The position numbers and the translations under genes were made by a program. Under the pieces are notes generated by a model, which had not been told where the DNA came from, made no database searches, and saw only the letters and a program-made list of their open reading frames with translations. From assembly GCA_017302135.1 (NCBI GenBank), contig JAFLDZ010000005.1, forward strand, positions 229,114 through 293,113: a stretch of DNA of 64,000 nucleotides, written 5' to 3'. Source of the stretch: Lysobacterales bacterium. GTDB lineage: Bacteria; Pseudomonadota; Gammaproteobacteria; Xanthomonadales; Xanthomonadaceae. How positions within the stretch are numbered: the first letter of the stretch is position 1; every line of letters starts with the position of its first letter. Below, in pieces: positions 55,818 to 64,000 of this stretch.

Positions 55818-56400
55818 ATGGACTCCTCAGAGAAAGGTGTCGCTTTCGGTGGGACTGGGAACGCTGCACGGGTGTTTCAAAGGAGTTCAAAGCACGAACC
55901 GTGCCAGCCTTTTTGGCGTCGCTCTGGCAGGTTCAATCTGCCGCAATGTGTCAGCTTTCAACCGGACGCTGATTGGCGATGACCTGCTGGGTCGCATGCC
56001 CGCGACCCGATGACCCGGGGAGGTTGGGCGCCATGATGCTCGAGAATCCGCTGTATTCAGGCATGTTCAGCCTGGCACGGGTGTTGCGGCGCTGCCGCTT
56101 GTCCGCCCGGCTGAAAAAACTTCATCCCCCCACTTCCCAAAACAGCGGTCATGTGGTGTATGGTGGGCGCACTGTTCCAAGCGGGATCACGGTACATCGT
56201 GGCCCGATGCGGTAGATCCAAGGTTGCAAGCCGGCAGCGGCCCGTCCCGAATTCCTTCCTGAAGGCGTTCTCGACGGGGTTACACTCGGTCAAGCCCAGA
56301 CGATCCGCTCATCGTTCGCGTTACCCCTGGCTAGACAGTCGCGGCGCCGCAAGGCTTCGTGTATCCACCAACTGTTTATGTTTAAGAGGAGTAACACACC
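55818..56400. other. Long intergenic region before the tandem cold-shock genes
   Basis: 583 bp without a supported gene. It holds the ribosome-binding site of the minus-strand small gene at its left end and the cold-shock leader at its right, including AAGAGGAG just before the ATG at 56401. A long 5' leader is common for csp genes, but no cold-box could be placed. The open frames inside have no ribosome-binding site or protein-like sequence. Confidence 0.5.
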
Positions 56401-56610
56401 ATGTCCGATCGTCAGAGTGGCACCGTCAAGTGGTTCAACGATGCCAAGGGCTATGGCTTTATCACCCCGGAAAGCGGCCAGGATCTTTTCGTCCACTTCC
56501 GTTCGATCCAGGGCAATGGCTTCAAGTCGCTGAAGGAAGGCCAGCAGGTCACCTTCAAGGTTGTGCAGGGCCAGAAAGGCCTGCAGGCCGACGAAGTCCA
56601 GGCGCTCTGA
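56401..56610 (+). CDS. cspA: Cold-shock protein, tandem copy 1
   Basis: 69-aa CspA-family RNA chaperone that binds single-stranded RNA and melts structure. RNP1 is KGYGFI (from residue 16) and RNP2 is LFVHF. It differs from the next copy at only four residues (Y/F in RNP1, K/Q, Q/K and the last residue L/V). GAGGAG lies 12 bp before the ATG. Confidence 0.95.
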   Translation: MSDRQSGTVKWFNDAKGYGFITPESGQDLFVHFRSIQGNGFKSLKEGQQVTFKVVQGQKGLQADEVQAL

Positions 56611-56630
56611 TACCGTACATACGAAACATG

Positions 56631-56660
56631 GCCCCGGGCGCCTGCGCTTGGGGCTTTCTT
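56631..56660 (+). terminator. Rho-independent terminator after csp copy 1
   Basis: GCCCC/GGGGC stem with a GC-rich loop, followed by TTTCTT; it lies in the gap between the two cold-shock genes and would separate their transcripts. Confidence 0.65.
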
Positions 56661-56737
56661 ATTGGTTTCACCGGATGCGGTCCCGGCCGATAGGCTCCCG
56701 TATCCATCACCAGTCAATTCTCCAGGAGTAACGCAAC

Positions 56738-56947
56738 ATGTCAGATCGTCAGAGCGGCACCGTCAAGTGGTTCAACGATGCCAAGGGTTTTGGCTTCATC
56801 ACCCCGGAAAGCGGCCAGGACCTTTTCGTCCACTTCCGTTCCATCCAGGGCAACGGCTTCAAGTCGCTGCAGGAAGGCCAGAAGGTCACCTTCAAGGTCG
56901 TGCAGGGCCAGAAAGGCCTGCAGGCTGATGAGGTCCAGGCGGTCTAA
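56738..56947 (+). CDS. cspA: Cold-shock protein, tandem copy 2
   Basis: 69-aa near-identical paralogue of the gene at 56401, made by tandem duplication that also included part of the leader (both share a GTATCCA..CACCA-like stretch and an AGGAGTAAC ribosome-binding site). RNP1 reads KGFGFI. Having its own terminator suggests it can be expressed alone. Confidence 0.95.
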   Translation: MSDRQSGTVKWFNDAKGFGFITPESGQDLFVHFRSIQGNGFKSLQEGQKVTFKVVQGQKGLQADEVQAV

Positions 56948-56969
56948 TCCCCCGCTTGTACAATCAAGA

Positions 56970-56997
56970 CCCCGGGCGTTCGCGCCCGGGGTTTTTT
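56970..56997 (+). terminator. Rho-independent terminator after csp copy 2
   Basis: A 9-bp stem CCCCGGGCG/CGCCCGGGG with TTCG loop and six T's; the clearest terminator in the window. Confidence 0.92.
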
Positions 56998-57130
56998 ATT
57001 GCCTGGAATTTCATGGCGGGGTGTTTCGTCCATGGATTCCGCCGCCGAACGACGTCTCCGATCTTCGGTCCGCCGACATCATCCGGTATCCTGACCACCC
57101 CATTGTCGCCACGGTAGGCACCGTATCCCC

Positions 57131-58027
57131 ATGAGTTACGTCATGTCCAAAGCGATCCGTTTTCCGCTTGCGGCAACGCTGAGTGCCATCGTCCTGCTGG
57201 CCGCTTGCGACCAGAAAAAGGACGCCGCGTCCACGCAGGCACCGGCCGAGGCGCCCGTCGCCGAGCAGGCGCAACCTGCGCCGATCGAACTGAAGGACGT
57301 GATGGAGAACGATGCCCGCTACATCATCGGCATCAGTTATCCCAAGCAGGCCGCTAAATATCAGGGCCTTGCGCAAGCCCTGCGCACCTATGCGGACAGC
57401 GCGCGCGCGGAGCTTTTGAAAGCGGTCGCCGCCGGGGATGTCATCAAGCAGGATGGACTTTACGATCTGACCCTGAACTTCACGCTTGTCGCGGAGACGC
57501 CCGAGATCGTTGCGGTGGCTGCCGACGGCAGCAGTTTCACCGGAGGCGCCCACGGCGTGCCGCTGGTCGCGCGCTTCGTGTGGTTGCCGCAACAGAACGC
57601 GCTGTGGACTTCCGACAGCATGTTCGCCGACCCGCGCAGTTGGCGAGTCATTTCCGACTACACGCGCGAACAACTCCACGCCGCATTGTCGCAGCGCGTG
57701 GACGCCGACGAACTTCCTCCGGAAGAACGTGCCGACGTCATGCGTTCGGTCGGCAGGATGATCGATGCAGGCACCGAGCCGGTCGCCGACTCGTTCGCTG
57801 CGTTCGAGCCGGTGCTCGCACCCGAGAGCGACAAGTTGATGGGGCTGCGCTTCGTGTTTCCGCCGTACCAGGTCGGGCCCTACGTCGACGGCGTGCGAAC
57901 GGTCGAAGTGCCCACGTCCGTGCTGATGCCGCATCTCGCGCCGGCGTATCGGGGCATGTTCGTGGCGGTGAATCCAGCCACGGTGGTCGATGCCGCACCG
58001 ACGCAGGACATTCCACCAGTGCAATGA
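57131..58027 (+). CDS. DUF3298 (RsiV-like) lipoprotein
   Basis: 298-aa lipoprotein with lipobox LLAAC and C26, a Q/A/P-rich linker to about 55, then the DUF4163/DUF3298 pair. The hallmarks SSFTGGAHGVP and RFVFPPYQVGPYVDGVRTVEVP are clear. In Gram-positives the pair forms the RsiV anti-sigma sensor domain; here it is a periplasmic domain, possibly carbohydrate- or lysozyme-related, function unknown. Start ATG 57131; ATG 57143 is also plausible. Confidence 0.83.
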   Translation: MSYVMSKAIRFPLAATLSAIVLLAACDQKKDAASTQAPAEAPVAEQAQPAPIELKDVMENDARYIIGISYPKQAAKYQGLAQALRTYADSARAELLKAVAAGDVIKQDGLYDLTLNFTLVAETPEIVAVAADGSSFTGGAHGVPLVARFVWLPQQNALWTSDSMFADPRSWRVISDYTREQLHAALSQRVDADELPPEERADVMRSVGRMIDAGTEPVADSFAAFEPVLAPESDKLMGLRFVFPPYQVGPYVDGVRTVEVPTSVLMPHLAPAYRGMFVAVNPATVVDAAPTQDIPPVQ

Positions 58028-58040
58028 ATACCGCTGCCGC

Positions 58041-58916
58041 TCAAGCGGTGGCGAACAGAGCGGCAAGCACCGCGCCGCAGTCGTTTTCCAGTTTCAGATC
58101 GACCAGCGTGTCCGCGCGCGTCTGTCCGCGATTGAGGATCGCCACGGGCGCGCCGCGCTCGTGCGCCATCCGCGCGAAGCGGAAACCCGAATACACCATC
58201 AGCGACGAGCCGACGACCAGCATCGCGTCGGCCGCTTCCAGCGCCGCCACTGCCTGCGTGTAGCGCAGGCGCGGCACGTTTTCGCCGAAAAACACCACAT
58301 CGGGCTTGAGCATTCCGCCGCAGAGCGTGCAATAGGGCGGCTCGAACTTCAGGACGGCGGCGGTATCGATATCCGCGTCGCCGTCCGGCGCTGCCGCCGC
58401 GTCGCGGGGTGTCCAGTCGGCGTTGGTCGCGGACATCCGCGCCTGCAGTCCGGTTCGCGGTCGTTCGTCGCCGCAGCCGAGGCAGACGACCCGGTCCAAT
58501 CGCCCGTGCAGGTCGATGACGGCCCGGCTGCCGGCGCGCTGGTGCAGGGTGTCGACGTTCTGGGTCACCAATGCCGTGATGCGGCCGGTCTGTTCGAACG
58601 CCGTCAGTGCGCGATGACCCGCGTTCGGAGCTGCGGTCGAAAACCCCGGCCAGCCGACGTAACTGCGCGCCCAGTAGCGGCGATACGTGGCGGGATCGCC
58701 GACCAGCGCCTGATAGGTCACCGGTGGCGGTCGTTTCCACGCGCCATCGGTGTCGCGATAGTCGGGAATGCCCGAAGCGGTACTGACGCCGGCACCCGTG
58801 AGCACGAACACCCGAGGGTAGCGATCCAGCCACGCGCGCAGCGCATGCGCATCGGCTGCGATCGATCCGGTATCCGATGTGCGAAGCGAAGACGACATCG
58901 GGCAAGCATAGGCCAT
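58041..58916 (-). CDS. NAD-dependent protein deacylase, SIR2 family
   Basis: 291-aa sirtuin removing acyl groups from lysines with NAD cleavage. The NAD motifs are TGAGVSTASGIPDYR and TQNVDTLHQRAG, the catalytic H is in DLHGRL, and four cysteines (CLGC and CTLCGG) bind zinc. The FFGENVPR region is typical of the SIRT4-like class II. Either ATG 58916 or ATG 58898 could be used; no strong ribosome-binding site separates them. Confidence 0.92.
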   Translation of the reverse strand: MAYACPMSSSLRTSDTGSIAADAHALRAWLDRYPRVFVLTGAGVSTASGIPDYRDTDGAWKRPPPVTYQALVGDPATYRRYWARSYVGWPGFSTAAPNAGHRALTAFEQTGRITALVTQNVDTLHQRAGSRAVIDLHGRLDRVVCLGCGDERPRTGLQARMSATNADWTPRDAAAAPDGDADIDTAAVLKFEPPYCTLCGGMLKPDVVFFGENVPRLRYTQAVAALEAADAMLVVGSSLMVYSGFRFARMAHERGAPVAILNRGQTRADTLVDLKLENDCGAVLAALFATA

Positions 58917-58942
58917 GCCTGTGCTGTAAGCGTGCCGGAAAC

Positions 58943-58971
58943 GACATCGCCCGGACGAGCCGGGCGATGTC
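58943..58971 (-). terminator. Terminator-like hairpin downstream of the Dcp-like gene
   Basis: A 12-bp perfect stem GACATCGCCCGG/CCGGGCGATGTC with an ACGAG loop, downstream of the peptidase gene (minus strand). On that strand it is followed by GTTTCC, a weak T-run. Confidence 0.6.
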
Positions 58972-58992
58972 GGGACACAACAGCGAAGCGGG

Positions 58993-61173
58993 TCAGTGCG
59001 CGGTCAGACCCCGACGCTTCAGCAGCGGTTCGATCTGCGGTTCGCGGCCGCGGAACTGCCTGAAGGTGGTCATCGCATCTTCCGAGCCGCCGCGGCTGAG
59101 CAGCTTGGCGCGGAACCAGTCGCCGTTCTTGCGGCTGAGGCCGCCGTTTTCCTTGAACCACTCCACGCTGTCGGCATCCAGCACTTCCGACCAGATGTAC
59201 GCGTAATAGCCGGCCGAATAGCCGCCCATGATGTGGCTGAAGTACGTGGTGCGATAACGCGGCGGCACGGCATAGAAATCGGTGCCGTTGGTTTTCAGCG
59301 CAGCCGATTCGAACGCGATCAGGTCCTTGCCGGCCGGGATCTGGTTGATGCCCAACTGGTGGTAGCTCTGATCGAGCATCGCCGCACCCAGATATTCGGT
59401 GGTGGTGAAGCCCTGATTGAACTTCGATGCCGCCACCACCTTGTCGAGCAGCGCTTTGGGCATCGGCTCGCCGGTCTTGTGGTGCTTGGCGTAATTGGCC
59501 AGCACTTCCGGCCAGTCGGCCCACATTTCGTTGACCTGAGAGGGGTATTCCACGAAGTCGCGCGGCACGCTGGTGCCCGAGAAACGCGGGTATTGCACGT
59601 CGGAGAACATGCCGTGCAGCGCGTGACCGAATTCATGGAACATGGTGGTCACTTCGTCCCAGGTCATCAGCGTCGGTTCGCCCGCCGGTGGTTTCGGGAT
59701 ATTCAGATGGTTGGCGACCACCGGCAGATTGCCGGTCAGACCGGACTGCGAGACGTACTCGCTCATCCACGCGCCGCCGCGCTTGGAACGGCGCGCGTAC
59801 ATGTCGGCGATGAAGATCGCCAGCTGTTTGCCGTCGGCGTCGTACACGTCGTACACGGTCACGTCGTCGTGGTAGACCGGCAGGTCGGTGCGCTGCTTGA
59901 ACTTCAGTCCGTACAGCTTGCCCGCAGCGAAGAACACGCCGTTCTCCAGCACGTTCTTCATTTCCAGATAGGGCTGGAGCTGCGATTCATCGTATTTGTA
60001 GCGCGACTGACGCACTTTCTCCGCGTAGAACGACCAGTCCCATGGCTCCAGCTTGAAGCTCGCTTGTCCGTTGGCTTTCTGTTCGGCGTCGATCACCGCT
60101 TGCATGTCGACGGCTTCGCGTTTGGCATTCGCGACGGCTCGCGGTGCCAGCTGCGCCATCATCGCGTTCACCGCTTCCGGATTGCGTGCGGTCTCGTCTT
60201 CGAGCACATACGCGGCGTGGTTGGGATGGCCCATGATTCCGGCGCGTTCGGCGCGCAGCTTCAGCACTTGCGAGACGATGCCGGTGTTGTCGAAATCGCC
60301 GCCGTGGCTGCCGCGACCGATCGATGCCTTGTAGACGCGCTCGCGCAGGGCCCGGTTTTCGAGCTGCGCCAGCGTCGGCTGGCCGGTGGTGTTGAGCAGG
60401 GCGATGACGTACTTGCCTTCGAGTTTGCGGGCTTTCGCCGCTTCCGCAGCGGCTGCGATCTGGTCATCGGACAGGCCGGCGAGTTCCGCCTTGGTGTCGA
60501 CCACGACCGCCGCCGCGTTCACTTCAGCAAGCACGTTCTGGTTGAACTTGGTGCCCAGCGTCGCGAGTTCGGCGTTGATGGCCTTGATCCGTGCTTTCTG
60601 GGCGTCGGTCAGATTGGCGCCAGCGCGGGCGAAATCGGTGTAGTAGCGTTCGATCAGGCGCACGCCCTCGGCGCTGAGACCGAGCGACTGACGCTGATCG
60701 TGCAGCGACTTGATCCGCGCGAACAGCTTCGGGTTCAGCGAAATGGCGTCGCTGTGCGCCGACAGCTTGGCGGCATAGTCGCCCTGCAGCTTCTCGCGGG
60801 TGTCGTTGGTGTCGGCGCCGGTGAGGTTGAAGAACACGGTGGCTGCGCGGCCCAGCACCTGGCCGGATTTTTCCAGCGCGACGATGGTGTTTTCGAACGT
60901 GGCCGGCTCGGGGTTGTTGGCGATGACGTCGACTTCCTTCAGCTGGTCCACCATGCCGCGGTCGAACGCCGGGCCGAAGTCGCTGTCCTTGATCTTGTCG
61001 AATGCCGGGTACTTCAGCGGCAGCGTGCTTTCTGCGAAGAAGGGGTTGTCCTGGGCGGCGGGTACGGGCATGGAGGTCTTGTCGTTGTCGGCGTAGGCGG
61101 GCGGTGTGACGAAGCTGCCGGCAAGGCCGGTGGCGATGGCCAGCGCGACAGCGCAGGCGAGCGGGCGATTCAT
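58993..61173 (-). CDS. dcp: Exported M3 family peptidyl-dipeptidase (Dcp-like)
   Basis: 726-aa thimet-oligopeptidase-family peptidase removing C-terminal dipeptides. The signal peptide is MNRPLACAVALAIATGLAGS to about residue 29 (AYA). The zinc motif is H513-E514-F-G-H517 (FHEFGHALHGMF), and the substrate tyrosine region MGGYSAGYYAYIWSEVLDAD follows. Length and position of motifs match Dcp; the signal peptide suggests a periplasmic form. Confidence 0.93.
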   Translation of the reverse strand: MNRPLACAVALAIATGLAGSFVTPPAYADNDKTSMPVPAAQDNPFFAESTLPLKYPAFDKIKDSDFGPAFDRGMVDQLKEVDVIANNPEPATFENTIVALEKSGQVLGRAATVFFNLTGADTNDTREKLQGDYAAKLSAHSDAISLNPKLFARIKSLHDQRQSLGLSAEGVRLIERYYTDFARAGANLTDAQKARIKAINAELATLGTKFNQNVLAEVNAAAVVVDTKAELAGLSDDQIAAAAEAAKARKLEGKYVIALLNTTGQPTLAQLENRALRERVYKASIGRGSHGGDFDNTGIVSQVLKLRAERAGIMGHPNHAAYVLEDETARNPEAVNAMMAQLAPRAVANAKREAVDMQAVIDAEQKANGQASFKLEPWDWSFYAEKVRQSRYKYDESQLQPYLEMKNVLENGVFFAAGKLYGLKFKQRTDLPVYHDDVTVYDVYDADGKQLAIFIADMYARRSKRGGAWMSEYVSQSGLTGNLPVVANHLNIPKPPAGEPTLMTWDEVTTMFHEFGHALHGMFSDVQYPRFSGTSVPRDFVEYPSQVNEMWADWPEVLANYAKHHKTGEPMPKALLDKVVAASKFNQGFTTTEYLGAAMLDQSYHQLGINQIPAGKDLIAFESAALKTNGTDFYAVPPRYRTTYFSHIMGGYSAGYYAYIWSEVLDADSVEWFKENGGLSRKNGDWFRAKLLSRGGSEDAMTTFRQFRGREPQIEPLLKRRGLTAH

Positions 61174-61402
61174 GGGCGGTCCTCAGCGGGAGCAGGCGTG
61201 CGGAATTGCAGCGCTCAGGGTAGCGGATGGGGGCGTCTTCCGGCCCATGACGAAAGGCATGTTGCGAGAGCGATAGAGTGCCGAGCGTGGCCTGTAACAC
61301 ACTGAATTGACGAATTGTTTACAATTTTCCGACGGCTTCTGGCGTTTCCGCCAAACCGCGCATAGCCCCTCTCGTTCATCCCCACCCTCAGGATTCCATG
61401 TC

Positions 61403-63655
61403 ATGACTCATTCCCATCGTCACGGCCGCCGTGCATTGCGTATCGGCGGCTTGGCCGCCGCCATCCTGTTCGCCCTGCCGGCCATGGCCCAGGAGGCTGC
61501 CGAACCCGGCGCACCGGAACTCGATGCCATCACCGTGACCGCTCAGCGCCGCGCCGAGAACATCCAGGACGTGCCGATGGCGATCACCACCATCGATCGC
61601 GAAAAGCTCGAAGTGCTGACCTCCGGCGGCGACGATATCCGCCTGCTGTCGGGCCGGTTGCCGAGCCTCAATATCGAATCCTCGTTCGGCCGCGCCTTCC
61701 CGCGCTTCTATATCCGGGGTCTGGGCAATACCGACTTCGATCTCAACGCTTCCCAGCCGGTGTCGCTGGTGTACGACGGCGTGGTCCAGGAAAACCCGAT
61801 CCTCAAGGGCTTCCCGCTGTTCGATCTGGACCAGATCGAAATGGCCCGCGGCCCGCAGGGCACGCTGTTCGGCCGCAACTCGCCTGCCGGCGTGATCAAG
61901 TTCGAATCCGCCCGTCCGGAGCAGGAATTCGGCGGTCACGCCCGGATCGGCTACGGCAAATACAACACCATCAATGTCGAAGGCGCGGTCACCGGCGGCC
62001 TGAGCGAAACCGTCTCGGCGCGCCTCTCGGTGCTGCATGAACGCCGCGACGACTGGGTGGACAATGTCGCCAACGGCCCGGGCGACGATCTGGAAGGCTA
62101 CAAGGAAACGGCCGCGCGCCTGCAGGTGCTGTTCCAGCCCAGCGACACGTTCGAAGCGCTGGCCAATGTGCACATGCGCAAGCTCGACGGCACCGCGCGT
62201 CTGTTCCGCGCCGGCCTGATCCGTCCGGGCAGCAACGAGATCAACAGCGGCTTCTCGCGCGACCGCGTCTCCATCGACGGCCGCAACGAGCAGACCCTCG
62301 ACCAGTTCGGCGCCAACCTGCGCATGCGCTGGGATCTGGGCCGCGTCAGCCTGTACTCGATCACCGGCTACGAAAGCGTCGAAACCTTCAGCCGTGGCGA
62401 TATCGACGGCGGCTCGGTGTATGCCTTCCCGACCGGCCCGATCGGCACCTCGCTGTTCCCGGCGGAATCCGCCGATGGTCTGCCGGATCACCGCCAGCTC
62501 AGCCAGGAATTCCGCCTCGAATCCAACGAGTGGGGCCGCTTCGACTGGCAGGCCGGGTTGTTCTGGTTCGACGAATCGATCGACGTGGACAGCTTTTCCT
62601 ACGACGGTTTCGGCGGCCCGCAGAACGGCTACGCCATCCAGCGCCAGGACAACACCGCATGGGCGGTGTTCGCCTCGGGCGATTTCGATGTCACCGAGAA
62701 ATTCAAACTGCGCGGCGGCCTGCGCTACACCGACGACCAGAAAGACTTCACCGCCGAGCGCGTCGTCGGCCCGTTCGGCCCGCCGATCGCGCCGATCAAG
62801 GTCAGTCCCAGTGACACCGACGTCAGCTGGGATCTCAGCGCGGTCTACGCAATCAACGACGACGTGAATGTCTACGGCCGCGTCGCCCGCGGTTTCCGCG
62901 CGCCGAGCGTGCAGGGCCGTCTGATGTTCGCCGATGCCACGTTGCCGTCCAACCAACTGGTCACCGTCGCCGACACCGAAACCGTGCTGTCGTGGGAAGC
63001 CGGCGTGAAGGCGCAACTGTGGGACAACCGCCTGCGTCTGGGCTTCGCGCTGTTCCGCTACACCGTGAACGATCAGCAGCTCACCGCCGTCGGCGGCGCC
63101 AGCAACATCGCCACGCTGGTCAACGCCGACAAGACCATCGGCCAGGGCGCCGAGCTGGATGTGCAGGCATGGCTGACCGACAACCTGTTCGTCACCTTCG
63201 GCGCCAGCTACAACGACACCGAGATCCAGGACAAGAACCTGACCGTGTTCGGCTGCGGCGGCGGCTGTCAGGTCAACGACCCTGCGGGCACCGTGGCCGG
63301 CACCTTCCGCATCGACGGCAACTCGCTGCCGCAGGCGCCGAAGCACGTCTACAACGTCACCGCGCGTTACGGCATCCCGACCAGTCGCGGCGAGTTCTTC
63401 GCGTACACCGACTGGGCGTATCGCAGCGACGTCAATTTCTTCCTGTACGAATCGACCGAGTTCACCGGCGCCTCGCTGCTGGAAGGCGGCCTGCGTCTGG
63501 GCTACGCCTGGAACAGCGGCGATTACGAAGTGGCGTTGTATGGCCGCAACATCACCAATGAAGAAGCCATCGTCGGCGGCATCGACTTCAACAACCTCAC
63601 CGGCTTCCTCAACGAACCGCGCACCTGGGGCGTTGAGTTCAAGGCGAAGTTCTGA
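61403..63655 (+). CDS. TonB-dependent outer-membrane receptor
   Basis: 750-aa beta-barrel receptor. A signal peptide (to about residue 30, LPAMAQ) precedes the TonB box-like DAITVTAQRR, and the plug domain has NIQDVPMAITTIDREKLE and RGPQGTLFGRNSPAGVIKF. The barrel ends with aromatic F at the very C-terminus (KAKF). It is FecA-less and lacks siderophore neighbours, so the ligand (siderophore, peptide or carbohydrate) is unknown. The first in-frame ATG of the receptor is 61403. Its partner energy source may be the TonB protein at 25275. Confidence 0.92.
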   Translation: MTHSHRHGRRALRIGGLAAAILFALPAMAQEAAEPGAPELDAITVTAQRRAENIQDVPMAITTIDREKLEVLTSGGDDIRLLSGRLPSLNIESSFGRAFPRFYIRGLGNTDFDLNASQPVSLVYDGVVQENPILKGFPLFDLDQIEMARGPQGTLFGRNSPAGVIKFESARPEQEFGGHARIGYGKYNTINVEGAVTGGLSETVSARLSVLHERRDDWVDNVANGPGDDLEGYKETAARLQVLFQPSDTFEALANVHMRKLDGTARLFRAGLIRPGSNEINSGFSRDRVSIDGRNEQTLDQFGANLRMRWDLGRVSLYSITGYESVETFSRGDIDGGSVYAFPTGPIGTSLFPAESADGLPDHRQLSQEFRLESNEWGRFDWQAGLFWFDESIDVDSFSYDGFGGPQNGYAIQRQDNTAWAVFASGDFDVTEKFKLRGGLRYTDDQKDFTAERVVGPFGPPIAPIKVSPSDTDVSWDLSAVYAINDDVNVYGRVARGFRAPSVQGRLMFADATLPSNQLVTVADTETVLSWEAGVKAQLWDNRLRLGFALFRYTVNDQQLTAVGGASNIATLVNADKTIGQGAELDVQAWLTDNLFVTFGASYNDTEIQDKNLTVFGCGGGCQVNDPAGTVAGTFRIDGNSLPQAPKHVYNVTARYGIPTSRGEFFAYTDWAYRSDVNFFLYESTEFTGASLLEGGLRLGYAWNSGDYEVALYGRNITNEEAIVGGIDFNNLTGFLNEPRTWGVEFKAKF

Positions 63656-63663
63656 TCCGCAAG

Positions 63664-63697
63664 ACCCGGCCCGCAGTGATGCGGGTCGGGTGTTTCA
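63664..63697 (+). terminator. Rho-independent terminator of the TonB receptor
   Basis: An 11-bp stem ACCCGGCCCGC/GCGGGTCGGGT (one G-T pair) with AGTGAT loop, followed by GTTTC; nine bases past the stop codon. Confidence 0.8.
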
Positions 63698-63749
63698 TTT
63701 GGTTTCACAATTCCCGCCGTTTTCCATTTCCCGCAAGCAATCAAGTGTC

Positions 63750-63880
63750 GTAGGGTGGGCTTTATGCCCACCACTGCGCCGCATGCGGCGCCAGCATCAT
63801 GGATCGAGTCGGAATTCTTTGTGGGCAATCCGATAAACAGCACCATTTGAACTTCATGACGGTGGGCGTAAAGCCTAAGG
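63750..63880. repeat. REP-like pair (REPIN-like)
   Basis: GTAG followed by a perfect GGTGGGC/GCCCACC stem with TTTAT loop (63750-63772), then a 16-bp palindrome GCGCCGCATGCGGCGC (63776-63791), and a degenerate inverted copy GGTGGGCGTAAAGCCTAAGG (63861-63880). GTAG feet and inverted pairing are features of REP sequences mobilised by RAYT transposases, none of which is visible here. Confidence 0.55.
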
Positions 63881-64000
63881 TCTCCCCACTTTTTCTGTTT
63901 GCCGATCAATGAGATAAAGCTTATTGTCTGCAAAAACAGCGCGTGCATGACGCGGTTTTTTCCTCGGGGTATCGAAGCCTGAGGACCACGCCATGCACGC

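Larger units (their letters stand above)
63656..64000. other. Right-edge intergenic region with REP-like repeats
   Basis: 345 bp without a supported gene. After the receptor's terminator it contains a GTAG-type REP hairpin, a perfect 16-bp palindrome, a partial inverted REP copy, and at the very end an imperfect inverted repeat whose right arm contains ATGCACGC (63993), preceded by GAGGA; a gene may begin here beyond the window. Confidence 0.5.

Noticed and set aside
58996..61305. 769-residue open frame on the plus strand opposite the Dcp-like gene
   Set aside because: It mirrors the strong M3 peptidase gene and is His/Arg/Gly-rich without domains; a GC-rich genome creates such antisense frames.
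63523..63948. 141-residue minus-strand open frame over the receptor 3' end and repeats
   Set aside because: It runs through the terminator and REP hairpin and has no ribosome-binding site or domain.
1..64000. CRISPR array, tRNA or rRNA genes
   Set aside because: No regularly spaced repeats, cloverleaf-like segments with a CCA end, or rRNA-like sequence were recognised on either strand.

Overview
The window is a GC-rich, gene-dense chromosomal segment with the gene order and protein types of the Lysobacteraceae (Xanthomonadaceae), probably a Lysobacter- or Luteimonas-like bacterium. The evidence is rnc-era-recO, the nagZ-hpt-MTI phosphorylase run, leuS-lptE-holA-nadD-rsfS-rlmH, maf-rng-yhdP-tldD-(darP)-pmbA, tilS-xseB-ispA, and a protein with the Xanthomonas T4SS effector tail (XVIPCD). 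The genus is an inference. I saw no rRNA, tRNA, CRISPR array or intact transposase.

Layout. 1-6.4 kb: end of a DUF4845 protein, rnc, era, recO, a convergent receiver-Hpt phosphorelay protein, and a YdbH/YdbL-type envelope pair. 6.4-14.1 kb: rlmD, the putative T4SS effector-like protein (minus strand), a CYTH phosphatase, nagZ, two purine-salvage enzymes, a cold-shock protein, an FAD monooxygenase and an L,D-transpeptidase. 14.4-21.4 kb: a stand-alone H-NOX gas sensor, then leuS-lptE-holA-nadD-rsfS-ybjQ-like-rlmH. 21.4-26.9 kb: a large exported lipoprotein, a 220-bp array of back-to-back hairpins, an Old Yellow Enzyme, a TonB-like protein and a SIMPL-domain protein. 27-36.7 kb: maf, rng, yhdP, tldD, darP, pmbA. 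36.8-40.5 kb: a DUF1800/DUF1501 pair flanked by two DUF4870 membrane proteins. 40.5-43.9 kb (minus): ispA, xseB, tilS and a TPR protein.

44-48.3 kb is the most interesting part: nitroreductase, GNAT, a SonM-type borosin peptide-backbone N-methyltransferase, its separate precursor peptide (SonA-type), and a membrane TPR-GGDEF protein. This is a split borosin RiPP locus. The precursor aligns without gaps to SonA around the methylated residues (L-V-F-S here against L-V-I-S) but carries a long, very acidic tail.

48.3-64 kb: HD hydrolase, TrhO, a 53-aa membrane protein, a DUF1801 protein, an M14 peptidase, a glutathione transferase, a POT peptide transporter, a rhomboid protease, a 59-aa unknown protein, tandem cold-shock genes, a DUF3298 lipoprotein, a sirtuin, a Dcp-like M3 peptidase, a TonB-dependent receptor, and a REP-like repeat region at the right edge.

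Most of the window is housekeeping: RNA processing, tRNA charging and modification, envelope assembly, isoprenoid and cofactor synthesis. The accessory content is the borosin locus, the XVIPCD protein, the H-NOX protein, the exported lipoprotein and the intergenic repeats.
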